A stretch of 64,000 nt of DNA, from NCBI GenBank assembly GCA_049840595.1, contig JASGKO010000017.1:21052-85051 (forward strand), in the 5' to 3' direction. Every line of letters starts with the position of its first letter. Within the stretch, counting starts at the first letter, position 1. Positions 47,619 to 57,853 of this stretch are shown piece after piece. The position numbers and the translations under genes were made by a program. The notes beneath the pieces are model-generated. The model had not been told where the DNA came from and did not search any database. It saw only the letters and a program-made list of their open reading frames with translations. Origin of the DNA: JASGKO01 sp049840595 (lineage in GTDB: Bacteria; Verrucomicrobiota; Verrucomicrobiia; Chthoniobacterales; Chthoniobacteraceae).

Positions 47619-48888
47619 ATGTCGGATGTTGCCGAACCATTGGAGCGCTCGCTGAAGCTTTACAAAGGCCTCGTCGAGGTCAGCGCCGCGATCAATTCCA
47701 TTACTGAATTTGACGAACTGCTCGGAGCGATTCTCGACGTGGCCCAGCGGGTCATGTCCGCCGAGGCCAGTTCCCTCTTCCTGCGCGACGCGGAGGGGCA
47801 ACTGGTGCTCACGGTGGGACGCGGGCCCAACCACCGCGAAATCGGCAACCGGCGGATCGTGGTGCCGCCCGGCCAGGGAATCTCCGGCTGGGTGATGGAG
47901 CACGGCCAGAGCGTGCTGGTCGCCGATGCCTATAACGACCCACGTTTTTATGCGAATGCCGACCGCGACACCGGCTTCAAGACCCACTCGATCCTCTGCT
48001 CGCCCCTGCGCCAGGGCGAGACCAAGATCGGCGTGCTGCAGGTATTGAATCCGCTGGGCAAGGCCGCCTTCGAGGAGAGCGACCTGGAGGCCTTTGAGGC
48101 GTATGCCAATCTCGCCGCGACCGCGATTGAAAAGCTCCGCAGCTTCGAGCGGCTCCGCGAGCAGGAGCGGGTCGATCGCGAGCTCTCCCTCGCCCGCGAA
48201 ATCCAGCACAGCTTTCTCCCCCGCACGCTGCCCGGGGCCACCCCGGTGGATTTCGCCGCGATCTATCGGCCCGCCCGCAATATCGGCGGCGACTTCTACG
48301 ACGTGCAACCGGTGGGCGGGGACGAGATTTATTTCACGATCGGCGACGTCTCGGGCAAGGGCATCCCGGCGGCCCTCATGATGGCCCAGGCGGTGAGCAC
48401 GCTGCGGCTCATCCTGCAGCCGGGACTCACCCCCGGCGACGCCCTGGCGGCGTGGAACCGGCGCCTGCGCGAAAACGCCCTGCGCGGCATGTTCATCACC
48501 GCCCTGCTGGGGCGGATCACGCTTTCCACGAAAAAAGTCGAGCTGGCCGGCGCGGGCCATCATCCGCCATTGCGCGTGCCGCAATCCGGGGCGATGACTT
48601 CCCTTTCCATGTCTCCCCCCCTGGGCATTTTAGCTGAAATCTCTCCGAGCACTCATGTGCTGACGCTTGAGCCGGGGGAAAGACTGGTCGTCTATACCGA
48701 TGGCCTGCTCGAATCGCTCGATGAAAACCACGCGGAGTTTGGCCTCGCGGGAATTTCCGCCGCCCTGGACGGCCCCTTTGCAACGACCACCGGGCTGGTG
48801 GAAAGCCTCTGCCGCGGCCGAAACCCGGCATCGGGGCCGCGCAGAACCCCACGACGACCTGACCATTCTCGCCCTTGGATTTCGATGA
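47619..48888 (+). CDS. GAF-domain PP2C-type serine phosphatase, RsbU/SpoIIE family (one frameshift)
   Basis: This protein has about 423 residues after joining. A GAF sensor domain (about 20-175; VMSAEASSLFLRDAEGQLVL, PPGQGISGWVMEHGQSVLVADAYNDPRF) precedes a SpoIIE/PP2C phosphatase domain with AREIQHSFLPRTLP, NIGGDFYDV (metal-binding Asp), TIGDVSGKGIPAALMM and LVVYTDGLLES. The conserved ending DDLTILALGF is in another frame; the switch lies near 48806-48812. Such proteins dephosphorylate anti-anti-sigma factors in partner-switching stress systems. The next gene, an RsbW-like kinase, starts within its last codons (ATGA). Confidence 0.88.
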
Positions 48889-49324
48889 AACGCCGTCTTG
48901 AATTCATCAGCCACCCCGCCAATCTCGCGACCACCCGCGAGTTTGTGACCAGCTTTCTCACCGATTGCAAATGGCCCGCGCAGGACATCACGCTCATCGT
49001 GCTGGGCATCGACGAGGCGTGTACCAACATCATTCGCTACGCCTACCTGTTCGACGACACGCGGCCCATCATCCTCACCTGCGAGCAGTTGAAATCCGGG
49101 CTGCGCTTTCGCCTGCGCGACTTCGGCATGCAATGCGACCCGGCGCAGATCGTTTCCCGCCCGCTCCACGCGGTACGCCCCGGCGGGCTCGGCGTGCATC
49201 TCATTCGCCACGTCTTCGACCGCGTGGAATATGCCCTGCGCAAGGAAGGCACCGAGCTCACCCTCGTCAAAAACGCACCGCGTAAGCCCGGCTCGAAACC
49301 GTCGAAAAAGCAGAATCCGATTGA
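48885..49324 (+). CDS. RsbW-like anti-sigma factor / HATPase domain kinase
   Basis: This protein has about 147 residues with the compact GHKL ATPase fold of anti-sigma factor serine kinases. The N-box IVLGIDEACTNIIRYAYLF is unmistakable, followed by LRFRLRDFGMQCDP (G1-like DxG) and PGGLGVHLIRHVFDRVEYAL (G2 region). The frame runs past the expected end. Adding one A to the run of five at 49305-49309 gives the ending GSKPSKKAESD with a stop at 49322-49324. It overlaps the phosphatase by 4 bp. No sigma factor or STAS anti-anti-sigma gene is adjacent. Confidence 0.85.
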
Positions 49325-52271
49325 TCCGCTGCCCGGTCGCCCGCGCCACCGCCCCGGCGTAAACGCGCAACTGAGCGCCATAGGCCTCCACCAGCCGGGC
49401 GCCGAGCTTTTCATCGCTCTCGCCGACTTCCCGGCGGTCGGTTTTCCAGTCCACGACCCATTGCTCGCCCTCGCGGGTGGTGATCACCAGGTCCACCACA
49501 CCCTCCACCCAGCTTGCTTCCTCGTGGGCGAGGGCAAAGGGCAGCTCCGCCAGGAAGTGCCGCCCCTGCTCCAGGAGCGTTCGCAAATCTTCACTACGCT
49601 CCCAGGCCATCAACTCGGCCACTCCACGCTCATGCATTCCATCCTCGGCCGGCAGATCGGCGAGACGGCCTTGCAGAAATTCGGCGCGCGCCCGGGGCTG
49701 GGTCCAGGGGAAAAACTGCATCGTCTCGTGCCACCATAGGCCGTAGTTCACGCCCCCGGCCGGAGTCGCGGGATCGAATTCCAGCATTTCCACGCGTTCC
49801 TCCGCCAGCTCGTGCGGACGCACCAGCGCGGGAATCTGCTGCGAGCGGCGCACGGCTTCCCGCACCAGCTCGCCGGTTGGCGACTCGTGGCCGGGCCGCT
49901 CGTCCCGCTCCACCGATGGCATCGCCTCTTCAATCTTGAGCGGCACCGAAAAACCATCCGCCAGTTCCCAGAGCTTGCACAATTCCCCCAGGCTGCCCGG
50001 GGGACGGTTTTTGGCCTTGGTGTTGTAAAAGGCCCGGCTGTCCGGCAGCACCAGCAAATGCTTCGCACGGGTCATGGTCACATAGAATTCGCGCTGCCAC
50101 TTGGCGTAGTTGTCCTCCGTGCGCGCTTCTTTCAACGTTTCATGCAGGTCGCCATCCGCGATGACAATTCGCGCCGCTTCAGCGTGCTCCGCATAGTAAG
50201 GGAACTCCGGCGAGACCACGCCGATCCCGCGCCCCAAGCCCAGCGCGACTACCACCGGCCATTCGAGACCTTTTGCCTTCATGCCGGTGAGCAGCGTCAC
50301 GGCTTCCGGCGATTCCACTTCCGCCGGGTCTTCCTCCTCCAGGCGCAGGCGCAGCTTGCGGGCCCAATCGCGCAGCGAAGTGCCCGCGCACTCCGCTTCC
50401 AGCGTGAGCCGTCGCAACGCCTCCAGCGGTTGCAAATCCAGGCCCAGCGCCACCAGCCGCGCGGGCAGCCCGGCCAGCTCCAGCAGGCGCTCGAAAAAAT
50501 GGCTGAGCGTGAGCGTCTCCTCCCCGGCCACCGCTCGAAGCTGTGCCAGCACTTGCTCCGCCGCTTGCAGGGCTTTCGCCTTCTTTCCGCCCCGCTTCCA
50601 GCGCGCGTAGTCGCGATCGGAGACTCCGAAGACCTCGCGCAGGACGCCGAAGCGCTCGAATTCATCCCACGGATGCAGCGTGATATGCGCCAGCGCCGCG
50701 GGCCAGCTCGCCGCCGCATGATCGCCCACGCAGCGCCGCCCCGAGAGCAGCCGGGCCGGAACCCCGACGTCGCGCAGGCAGTCCGCCGCCACGGTCAGCC
50801 ACTTGCGGCGCGGGCAAATGACGGCCACCTCACCCCAGCGCTGGATGCCCAGCCCAACCGTCCCTTGATCCCGCAGAAACTTCGCCACCTGCCGACACTC
50901 GCTCAGGAACCCGGCATCCACGCCCTCCTCCCCGGGCGACGACAGCGGCAGACGCCACACCGCGCCGTTGCGGGCGGTGGGCCGGGCCGATAGCTCGCGA
51001 AACGTCACGTGCTCCTGCACGATCCGTTGCCCGGTGAAGACGGAATTCACCGTCTCCACCACTCGCACCGGACAGCGCATGGTCACGAAAAACTCCAGCC
51101 GCTCGCCCCCGCGCCCCTGCTCGAAAGCGTGAATGAATTTCGCATAGACGGCGGGATCGGCACGGTCGCTGTAAATCGTCTGCTGCTCGTCGCCGACGAA
51201 GCAGAACGCCCCGGCGCGCGGGGGCTCCAGCTCCGGATTATCCCGCCAGTCACCCGCGCCCGCATCCACCGGACGCACGATCTCGCTCAGGATGGAAAAC
51301 ATCGCGGCATCCGTATCCTGCGCCTCGTCGAGGATCACCCGCAGCTCCCGCCGCCGCAGTCGCCGCAGCACGGCGCGGTCCTGCACCAGATCCATCGCCC
51401 ACTGGACTTGATCGTTGTAGCTCGCCATCTGCTGCTCCAGGCGGAAGTCGCGATAGGCCAGCGCCAGCTTCGCCGCCACCTCGCCGAGCGACCGCTCCAG
51501 CCAGCGGGTCAGCGGCTCCAAATCCTCCAGCAACGCGGCCTTGAAGGTTTTGCTGCCCTTTTCAAAGCGCGGCAGTTTGAGAAACGGGCCGCCTTGCGCG
51601 AACTCCGCCAGCCACGCGCGCAATTCCTGTTGATTCGCCTGGGTGCTCTCGCGGGCCTTTCCGCCGTCATCCGCCAGCGCCGCGGCAAAGGTCACCGTGG
51701 GCATCGGCAGCGATTGATGCTCCTGCAGAATCGCCTGCGCCTCGGCCGGGCGCAGCTTGCGCGCCAGCTTCAGCACTTCCTCGAACGAATAGAAGCGCAT
51801 CGCCCCGTCCAATTCCGGCCCGGCGATTTCGCACGCATCGAGCGCGCTGCTCTCGCAAAAGCGATGCCAGCACTCCTCCTCCACCAGGCCCTCGCACAAT
51901 TCCAAATCCTCGGGCAGCCCGATGGCGTAACCCTCCTCGGCCATCAGCTTGAGGCAGAAGCTGTGGATCGTCCCGAAAAAGACCCGGGGCCAGTGCTGGA
52001 GCACTTCGCGCCGCCAGCCCAGGTCTTCGCGAAACTCCGGCAGCTCGAAAATTTTCGCCCGCGCCCGGGCGCGCAATTCCTCGGCCGCTGCCCGGGCAAA
52101 AGTCACCACCACCAGCTTCGACAGCGCCTCGGGCTGACGGCGTGCGATCTCCGCGATGCGGTTGACAATCGCGGTCGTCTTGCCGACGCCTGCCCCGGCG
52201 GAAACGCAGAAACTCGTCTCGATCTCCTGCTCAAACCGCTCGCGATCCAACTGGTCTTTCAACTCGATCAT
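49267..52271 (-). CDS. addA: UvrD/REP-type helicase-nuclease, AddA-like
   Basis: This large AddA/RecB-like helicase with a C-terminal nuclease domain has about 1000 residues and works in double-strand break repair and recombination with AddB. Motifs in order are Walker A SAGAGVGKTT, TFARAAAEELRAR, Walker B LRVILDEAQDTDAAM, CFVGDEQQTIYSDRADP, LLTGMKAKGLEWPVVVALG, YVTMTRAKHLLVL, and the PD-(D/E)xK centre GVVDLVITTREGEQW-VVDWKTDR. The start is the ATG at 52271, overlapping the addB stop. The raw frame continues to 48630 antisense to the phosphatase. One added base at 49305-49309 gives the end RILLFSTVSSRAYAVRF at 49267, which is more credible. Confidence 0.9.
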
Positions 52272-55082
52272 GACGGGTCGCCTCCCCAGGTTTCCTGCCA
52301 CTTGCGGGCGAGAATTTCCGGCTCGATCGGCGTGGTCGCCATCGGCAGCACTTCATGGCCGCCGCGCTCGCTGCGCAGCGGGCCGAGCTGGCCGTAGCAG
52401 CCGGTGGTCTGCATGCGTGCGGCGAAGGCCATCGCCGCGCGCAAAGCCTCGTCGTCCTCACCGGCAAAAAGCTCTGCAAAAATCGCATCCTGCCGGATCA
52501 TCCCCACCGCGGCCCGCACGGCCCCGGCTTCCCGCGCCATGAGCCGGTAGGCGGCGAATTGCAACCCGTCGCCGCGTTCCACTTTGGCCAGCGTCGGCGG
52601 GGCGGTGCGCCCGGTCTTGAAATCGAAAATGTGCCAATGGGCCCCGACGGTTTCCTCGCGATCCGAGAGCACCAGATCGAGGCGTCCCTTCAACCGCAAC
52701 AGCCCCGCCGGGGTGGTAATCGGCTGCGTCAGGGAATGCTCGGCCACCAGCCACCCGGCATCGCCGAGCTCCACCCGCCCGAGGCAACGGCGCGCCAGCC
52801 ACTGGGCCTTTTGCAGCAACGAGCGCCACCACAGCGGCACCTCCAGCCCCTCTCCTCGAAACCATTCGGCGGTGATCGCCGCCGTCTCCCGCACGGCCTG
52901 ATCCAGACGGCCCGCTGGCTCCGCGCCCATCTCCGCCCGCTGCCAGCCACCGCCGCCCAATGCGTAGCCCAGCCAGCGATGGGCCAACTGACCGATCACC
53001 TGCGGCTCCGAACGTTGAAAAACGGCAGGGCTTTCCAACCCCAGCCCATAGTGCACGGCGAAGGTCGCGGGCAGGACCCGCGCCGTATCCAGCCCGGTCA
53101 CCGGCCAGGGCTCGACCTCCTCCGATTTTCCAAGATGAAACGAGTATTCGTCGAAGGCGGTCTCCGCGTCGCGGCGGCCCCGGTGAATTTCCGCGAGCGC
53201 CGCAAAGCGGGCGTCCGTTTCCTCCCGTTGCGACACGCGGCAAATCGCGCGACGCCATTCCTGCAAGGGCTGGCCGCGGAGCGCGAGCAGGCGCATCAAC
53301 CATTCATTGGGATGCGCCTCCGTGCCATCGGGCAGCACGGCGCAGGCGCTGAAGGTAAGGCCCCCGCGGGCCTGCGCGATGAGATTGGCAATCTTCGACT
53401 GCTCCAGTGCAGCGCGATTGAGCGAGGTGAGCAATGGCGGACGACCGACGGGCAGACGCTCGTTCCAGCGCTGGCGCGCGGCGTCGTTGAAAAACGGATT
53501 TTCCTCCGGCACCGAAGGCCAGCCGCCCTCCTGCGAATCGAGCAACAGCACCCGGTCCCAGCTCTGCTCCGCGGCGCTGCGAAAGGTGGTGAGCACCACG
53601 CGGGCGTAGCGATGATTGGCGGTGCGGAGCGATTTCCCGCCCGCGAGCAGGGATTCGAGGGCGCGCAAAAAGAGGTCCGCGGCAAAGCGGCCCTTGACCT
53701 CCAGGCCCTCCATGCGCAGCCAGAGCGGCTCCAGCGGCTGCGAACCGGTCTCCAGCGCTTCAATCGCCCGCTGCCAGTTGTCCCGGGCTTCCGCCCACGT
53801 CACTTTTGCCTCCCACGCTCCGAGCTTCCCGACCAGTTGCGCCACCGGATTTTGCGGGACGGCCCGGGCCAGCAGGCGGGCATTGCGGCTCTGCACTTTT
53901 TCAAAGGCCCGCTCGCTCCACTGCCGGACCGCGGCCTCCGAATATTCATGCCAGCGCGGCTCTTCCCGTTGCTCCAGCAAGGCGCCCAGTCCGCACAACT
54001 CCTCCACATCGCACCCGCGACGAAAATAGCGCACCACCTGCTGTTGAATCGCGGTGAGCAGGGGCAGCTCCGGCTGCGCGCCGATTTCATCGAGAAAGGT
54101 CACACCCGCGGCCTGCAGGCTCCGGGCCAGTTGTCACGGTCGAAGGGCCGCGACGGGCCGCGACGACCGCCATCGTCTGGTGCGGCTCCGACTCCGCGAG
54201 CCAGGTCAGCACGGCGTCCCGCGCAAGTTCGATTTGCGCCGGCCAGTCTTCGCCAACCAGCAACTGAGCCGCCGCCTCGGGCAGGTCGCCCAGCCCTTCC
54301 ATGCTTTCGATCAAGGCTGCGCCCTGCGACTCCACTCCGCTCGATTCACACACCTCGTGCTCCACTTCCAGCACCTCCGCCCAGCGCTCCACCCAGGCAA
54401 ACTCAAGGCCCGCCAGATCGCGTGGCTGCGGCAGGAAAATCGCCGTCTCCGCCGCACACTTCCGCACGGCCTGCAGCAACGTCCAGGCGGAGGAAAACTC
54501 CGCGCCCACCCCGACCATCGCGACGTGCAACGGTAATTTCTTCGCTTTCGCCGCCAGATCTTCATCGAGCGCCGGAGTCCACGATCCCGACGCCCGCAGC
54601 TTCGCCACCAGTTCCGGAGCCACCTGCGGCAGACATTCCCGCACCGGCAACCCGGCGGAAACCACCTCATCGAGCGCTTGCAGGAGCAGCCCGGGTTGAC
54701 TGCACCCCGGGGTCTCGATTTCCAGCAACATCTGCAAAATTTCGCGCCCTACCGTCCGCGCCTCGATCCCCAGCGCGGCGCAGAGATTGCGGCGCAATTC
54801 CAGCGGCTCCAGGAACTGCACGCCAAAGAGCGACAGCCCCTCCTGCAAGGCCCGCTTGCGCAGCCAGCGTGCCTGCCCGCGGCTCCCGAGCACCATCCAG
54901 CATTGCCGTCCGTTCAACACGTGACCGGCCGCCGCTTGCAACCAATCGCGCAGGCCGCCCGCCCAGGCGTCCTCGATGAACTCGTATAAATGCAATGCAG
55001 CCGCGCTCACAATTTCGCCAGCATACACAATCTTCCCGATTGCCGATTTCTGTTCAGGGAACGATACTGCGCGTGCCCGCAA
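52268..55082 (-). CDS. addB: AddB-like exonuclease subunit with PD-(D/E)xK domain (one frameshift)
   Basis: This protein has about 938 residues after joining two frames. The N-terminal part (55082 to about 54140) resembles the inactive helicase-like half of AddB: CWMVLGSRGQARWLRKRALQ, KLPLHVAMVGVGAEFSSAWTLL. The C-terminal part (54103 to 52268) includes VLLLDSQEGGWPSVPEENPFF and the nuclease centre GRLDLVLSDREETVG...HIFDFKTGR. The join falls at 54128-54146, where ARRGPFDRDNLARSLQAAGVTFLDE would be continuous after adding bases. It is translationally coupled to addA (4-bp overlap). It partners AddA in processing broken DNA ends. A start at GTG 55028 is an alternative. Confidence 0.85.
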
Positions 55083-55087
55083 CCTCC

Positions 55088-55985
55088 ATGGCCTCCCCGC
55101 TTTTCGACAGCGCGTTTCTTGCGAAGCTGGAGCAGCTTTATCTGCTGGCGCGAAAACTTTTTCGCGGCGACCAGCGGGCGGAACGCCGCGCGCACCAGAT
55201 CGGCTCCAGCCTCGAATTTGCCGACTACCGCAATTACGCGCCCGGCGACGATTTGCGAAATATCGACTGGAACATCTACGGGCGGCTGGACCGGTTGTTC
55301 ATCAAGCTCTTCGAGGAGGAGCAGGATCTGCACATCTACCTGCTGGTGGACGCGAGTGCCTCGATGCACTGGACACCGCGCCCCGGGGCGTTGAGCAAGT
55401 TCGACCAGGCCCGGCGGCTGGCGGCTTCGCTCGCCTACATCGGCCTCGCCAATCTCGACCGGGTGAACGTGCTCACCTTCGATGCGGTGCTGGGACGCGA
55501 CACCGGTTTCCTGCGCGGCAAGAGCCAGTTTTACAAGGCGCTCGATTTTCTGCGGGTGGAGCCGTCCTCACCACGCCCGACCCAGCTCGCGGAGAGCTGC
55601 CGCCTGTTTGCCCGGCGGATGAAACGGCGCGGACTCGTATTCGTGCTGAGCGATTTTTTTGATCCGCGGGGATACGAAGAGGCGCTGGCGTTGCTGCGGC
55701 ACAGCCAGTTTGACGTGCATGCGATTCAAATCGCCGATCCGGCAGAGCTGAATCCCGACGGTGTCCGGCGACCTGCGGCTGGAGGAAGTGGAAACCGGGG
55801 AGCGGATCGAGATCACGGTGGACCCGGTGCTGCAAGCCGCCTACGTGCGCCAGGTGCAGGCATTTCTCGACGGGCTGAATACGTTCTGCCGCCAGCGCCA
55901 GATCGGTCTGGCCCGGACCACCACGGAGACGCCCTTCGAGGATCTCGTGCTGAAGGTGCTGCGCGAAGGGAGGCTGCTCAAGTGA
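55088..55985 (+). CDS. DUF58 domain protein (frameshifted in this sequence)
   Basis: This protein has about 298 residues after joining. The DUF58 signature is visible as RRAHQIGSSLEFADYRNYAPGDDLRNIDWNIYGRLDRLFIKLFEEEQDLHIYLLVDASASM, a VWA-like fold with a DxSxSM metal site. The C-terminal part SGDLRLEEVETGERIEITVD is in the next frame; one G too many at 55757-55762 explains the switch. DUF58 proteins accompany MoxR ATPases and VWA proteins in aerotolerance-type operons. The next gene starts in its stop codon (GTGA), confirming the pairing. No MoxR ATPase is in the window. Confidence 0.88.
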
Positions 55986-57850
55986 CCTTTCTCAATCCCT
56001 TTGGCTTCTGGTTTCTCGCAGGGCTGCCGCTGATCGTGCTGCTCTACCTGCGGCGCATCCAGCGGCGACCGGCGACGGTTTCCACGCTGCTCTTCTGGCA
56101 GCGAGTGCTGGAGGAAAAGCGGCCGCGCGCGCTGTTTCAAAAGCTGCGCCAACTGCTGTCGCTGCTCTTTCACCTGCTCATTTTTCTGCTCATCCTCGCC
56201 GCGCTGGCGAAGCCGGTGCTGAACCGCTTCGCCGTGACCAGCGCCTCGACGGTGCTGGTGCTGGATGCCCGCGCGCGGATGCAAGCCGTCGAGCCCGGCG
56301 GCGGCACACGCTTTGCCCATGCGGTGGAACTGGCCACCGCCTATGCGCACTCGGTGAGCGCGAATCACGAACTCGCGTTGCTTATCGCAGATAATTCGTC
56401 CGAGGTGGTGGCGCCCTTCACCACTGACAGCGGCGAGATCATCAAAGCACTCCAGCCGCTGCATGCGACGGATGCACCGGGTTCGCTCGATTCCGCCCTC
56501 GGGCTCGCGGCGCAACTGCTGGCCACGCGCTCCGGGCCGGGCGAGATCGTGGTGCTGACCGACTCGCCGACGTCGGTGCCACATCCGGCGAAAAATGTTC
56601 GCGTGCTTTCCACCGGGTCCGCACTGGATAACGTGGCGATCACCCGCTTCGGCGCGCGTCCGCTGCCGGACAGCCCGCAGACTTCGGCAGTGTATCTGGA
56701 GCTCGCGAACTTCGGCGCGAAGCCCGCTTCCGGCAGCGTGGAGATCACGCTCGATCACCGGCTGGTCGATGTGAAGCCGTATCAACTCGCCCCGGGACAG
56801 CACTGGACGCAGAGCTTCACCGTGGTGCCCTCAAATGCGCTGAACGCCCGCGGCTGGCTCACTGCCAGGCTTGATCATCACGATGCGCTCACGCTCGACG
56901 ACGTGGCTTTTGCCGCGCTCCCTGCCAATACCACACGCCGCGTACTGCTCGTGACCAAGGGCAATCTCTTCCTCGAAAAAGCACTCCAGGCCAATCCGCT
57001 GCTCAACAGCGAAGTGCTCGCGCCTGAGGCTTATCACGCCGATCTTGCGGCGGGTTTCGAGGCGGTGATTTTCGACAACTTCATGCCGGGCGGTTTCTCG
57101 CTCGCTTCGACCACCGGCAATTTTCTGTTCATCCACCAGACGCCTTTCACGGCGAACGGGGAGTTGAATCTCCCGCTGGTGAGTGATGCGGATTCCAATC
57201 ACCCGCTGCTTCGGTTGGTGGACTTCAACAGCGTGACCTTCCTGCACGCGGGCGCACTGGCCGAGCCGAGCGCGACCGGGGGCTGGACGTTTCAAAGCCC
57301 CCTCAAATCCTTCGAGCATCCGCTAATCGTCACCGGCTCGCGCGCCCGGCCCAATGCACCCGCGCAGCATCTCGCCGCCTTTGCCTTCGATGTGGGGCAG
57401 ACCGATCTGCCCCTGCGCGTCGCCTTTCCGCTGCTGATGAACAACACCCTGCAATGGCTCAGCGGCGGCGATGAAGCGCCAGCCACCGCGCTCACGGCCG
57501 GCGACACGGTTGCGCTCGCCAATGGTGCGAAGGTGTGGACGCAACCGCAGACCGGCGACACGGCCCTGCCCGCCAATCCGTCGCCCCTGCAGGAAAATAC
57601 CTTCCAGCCGCTGCAAAACGGCTTCTACCTCGAGCAAGCCGCGCCATCCTCGCAATGGCTGGCGGTGAATACCTTCAACGATGCCGAGGCGAATCTGCGG
57701 ACCGCGCAGCCGGATGCCACCGCCCCGGCCCCGCTGCCCACGATTGCGGGCGGCTGGTGGCACTGGCCGCTCTGGATTTATCTCGCGCTGGCCGCCTTCG
57801 CGCTCTTCACGCTGGAGTGGTGGCTGTTCCATCGGCGAACCACCGAATAA
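55982..57850 (+). CDS. BatA-like membrane protein with N-terminal double-TM domain and VWA-like region
   Basis: This 622-residue protein starts at a GTG overlapping the DUF58 stop. The N-terminal BatA domain has two hydrophobic segments (FLNPFGFWFLAGLPLIVLLYL and LLSLLFHLLIFLLILAALAKP) around RRIQRRPATVSTLLFW. A VWA-like domain follows (TVLVLDARARMQAVEPGG), with the DxSxS metal motif degenerate. The rest is extracytoplasmic beta-rich sequence, ending with a C-terminal transmembrane helix (WIYLALAAFALFTLEWWLF). BatA-type proteins act in membrane stress or aerotolerance complexes with DUF58 and MoxR. The substrate or partner is unknown. Confidence 0.85.
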   Translation: MTFLNPFGFWFLAGLPLIVLLYLRRIQRRPATVSTLLFWQRVLEEKRPRALFQKLRQLLSLLFHLLIFLLILAALAKPVLNRFAVTSASTVLVLDARARMQAVEPGGGTRFAHAVELATAYAHSVSANHELALLIADNSSEVVAPFTTDSGEIIKALQPLHATDAPGSLDSALGLAAQLLATRSGPGEIVVLTDSPTSVPHPAKNVRVLSTGSALDNVAITRFGARPLPDSPQTSAVYLELANFGAKPASGSVEITLDHRLVDVKPYQLAPGQHWTQSFTVVPSNALNARGWLTARLDHHDALTLDDVAFAALPANTTRRVLLVTKGNLFLEKALQANPLLNSEVLAPEAYHADLAAGFEAVIFDNFMPGGFSLASTTGNFLFIHQTPFTANGELNLPLVSDADSNHPLLRLVDFNSVTFLHAGALAEPSATGGWTFQSPLKSFEHPLIVTGSRARPNAPAQHLAAFAFDVGQTDLPLRVAFPLLMNNTLQWLSGGDEAPATALTAGDTVALANGAKVWTQPQTGDTALPANPSPLQENTFQPLQNGFYLEQAAPSSQWLAVNTFNDAEANLRTAQPDATAPAPLPTIAGGWWHWPLWIYLALAAFALFTLEWWLFHRRTTE

Positions 57851-57853
57851 GCC

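Noticed and set aside
48630..49266. Antisense continuation of addA to 48630
   Set aside because: The extra codons overlap the phosphatase and RsbW-like genes, and correction of one base at 49305-49309 ends addA at 49267.
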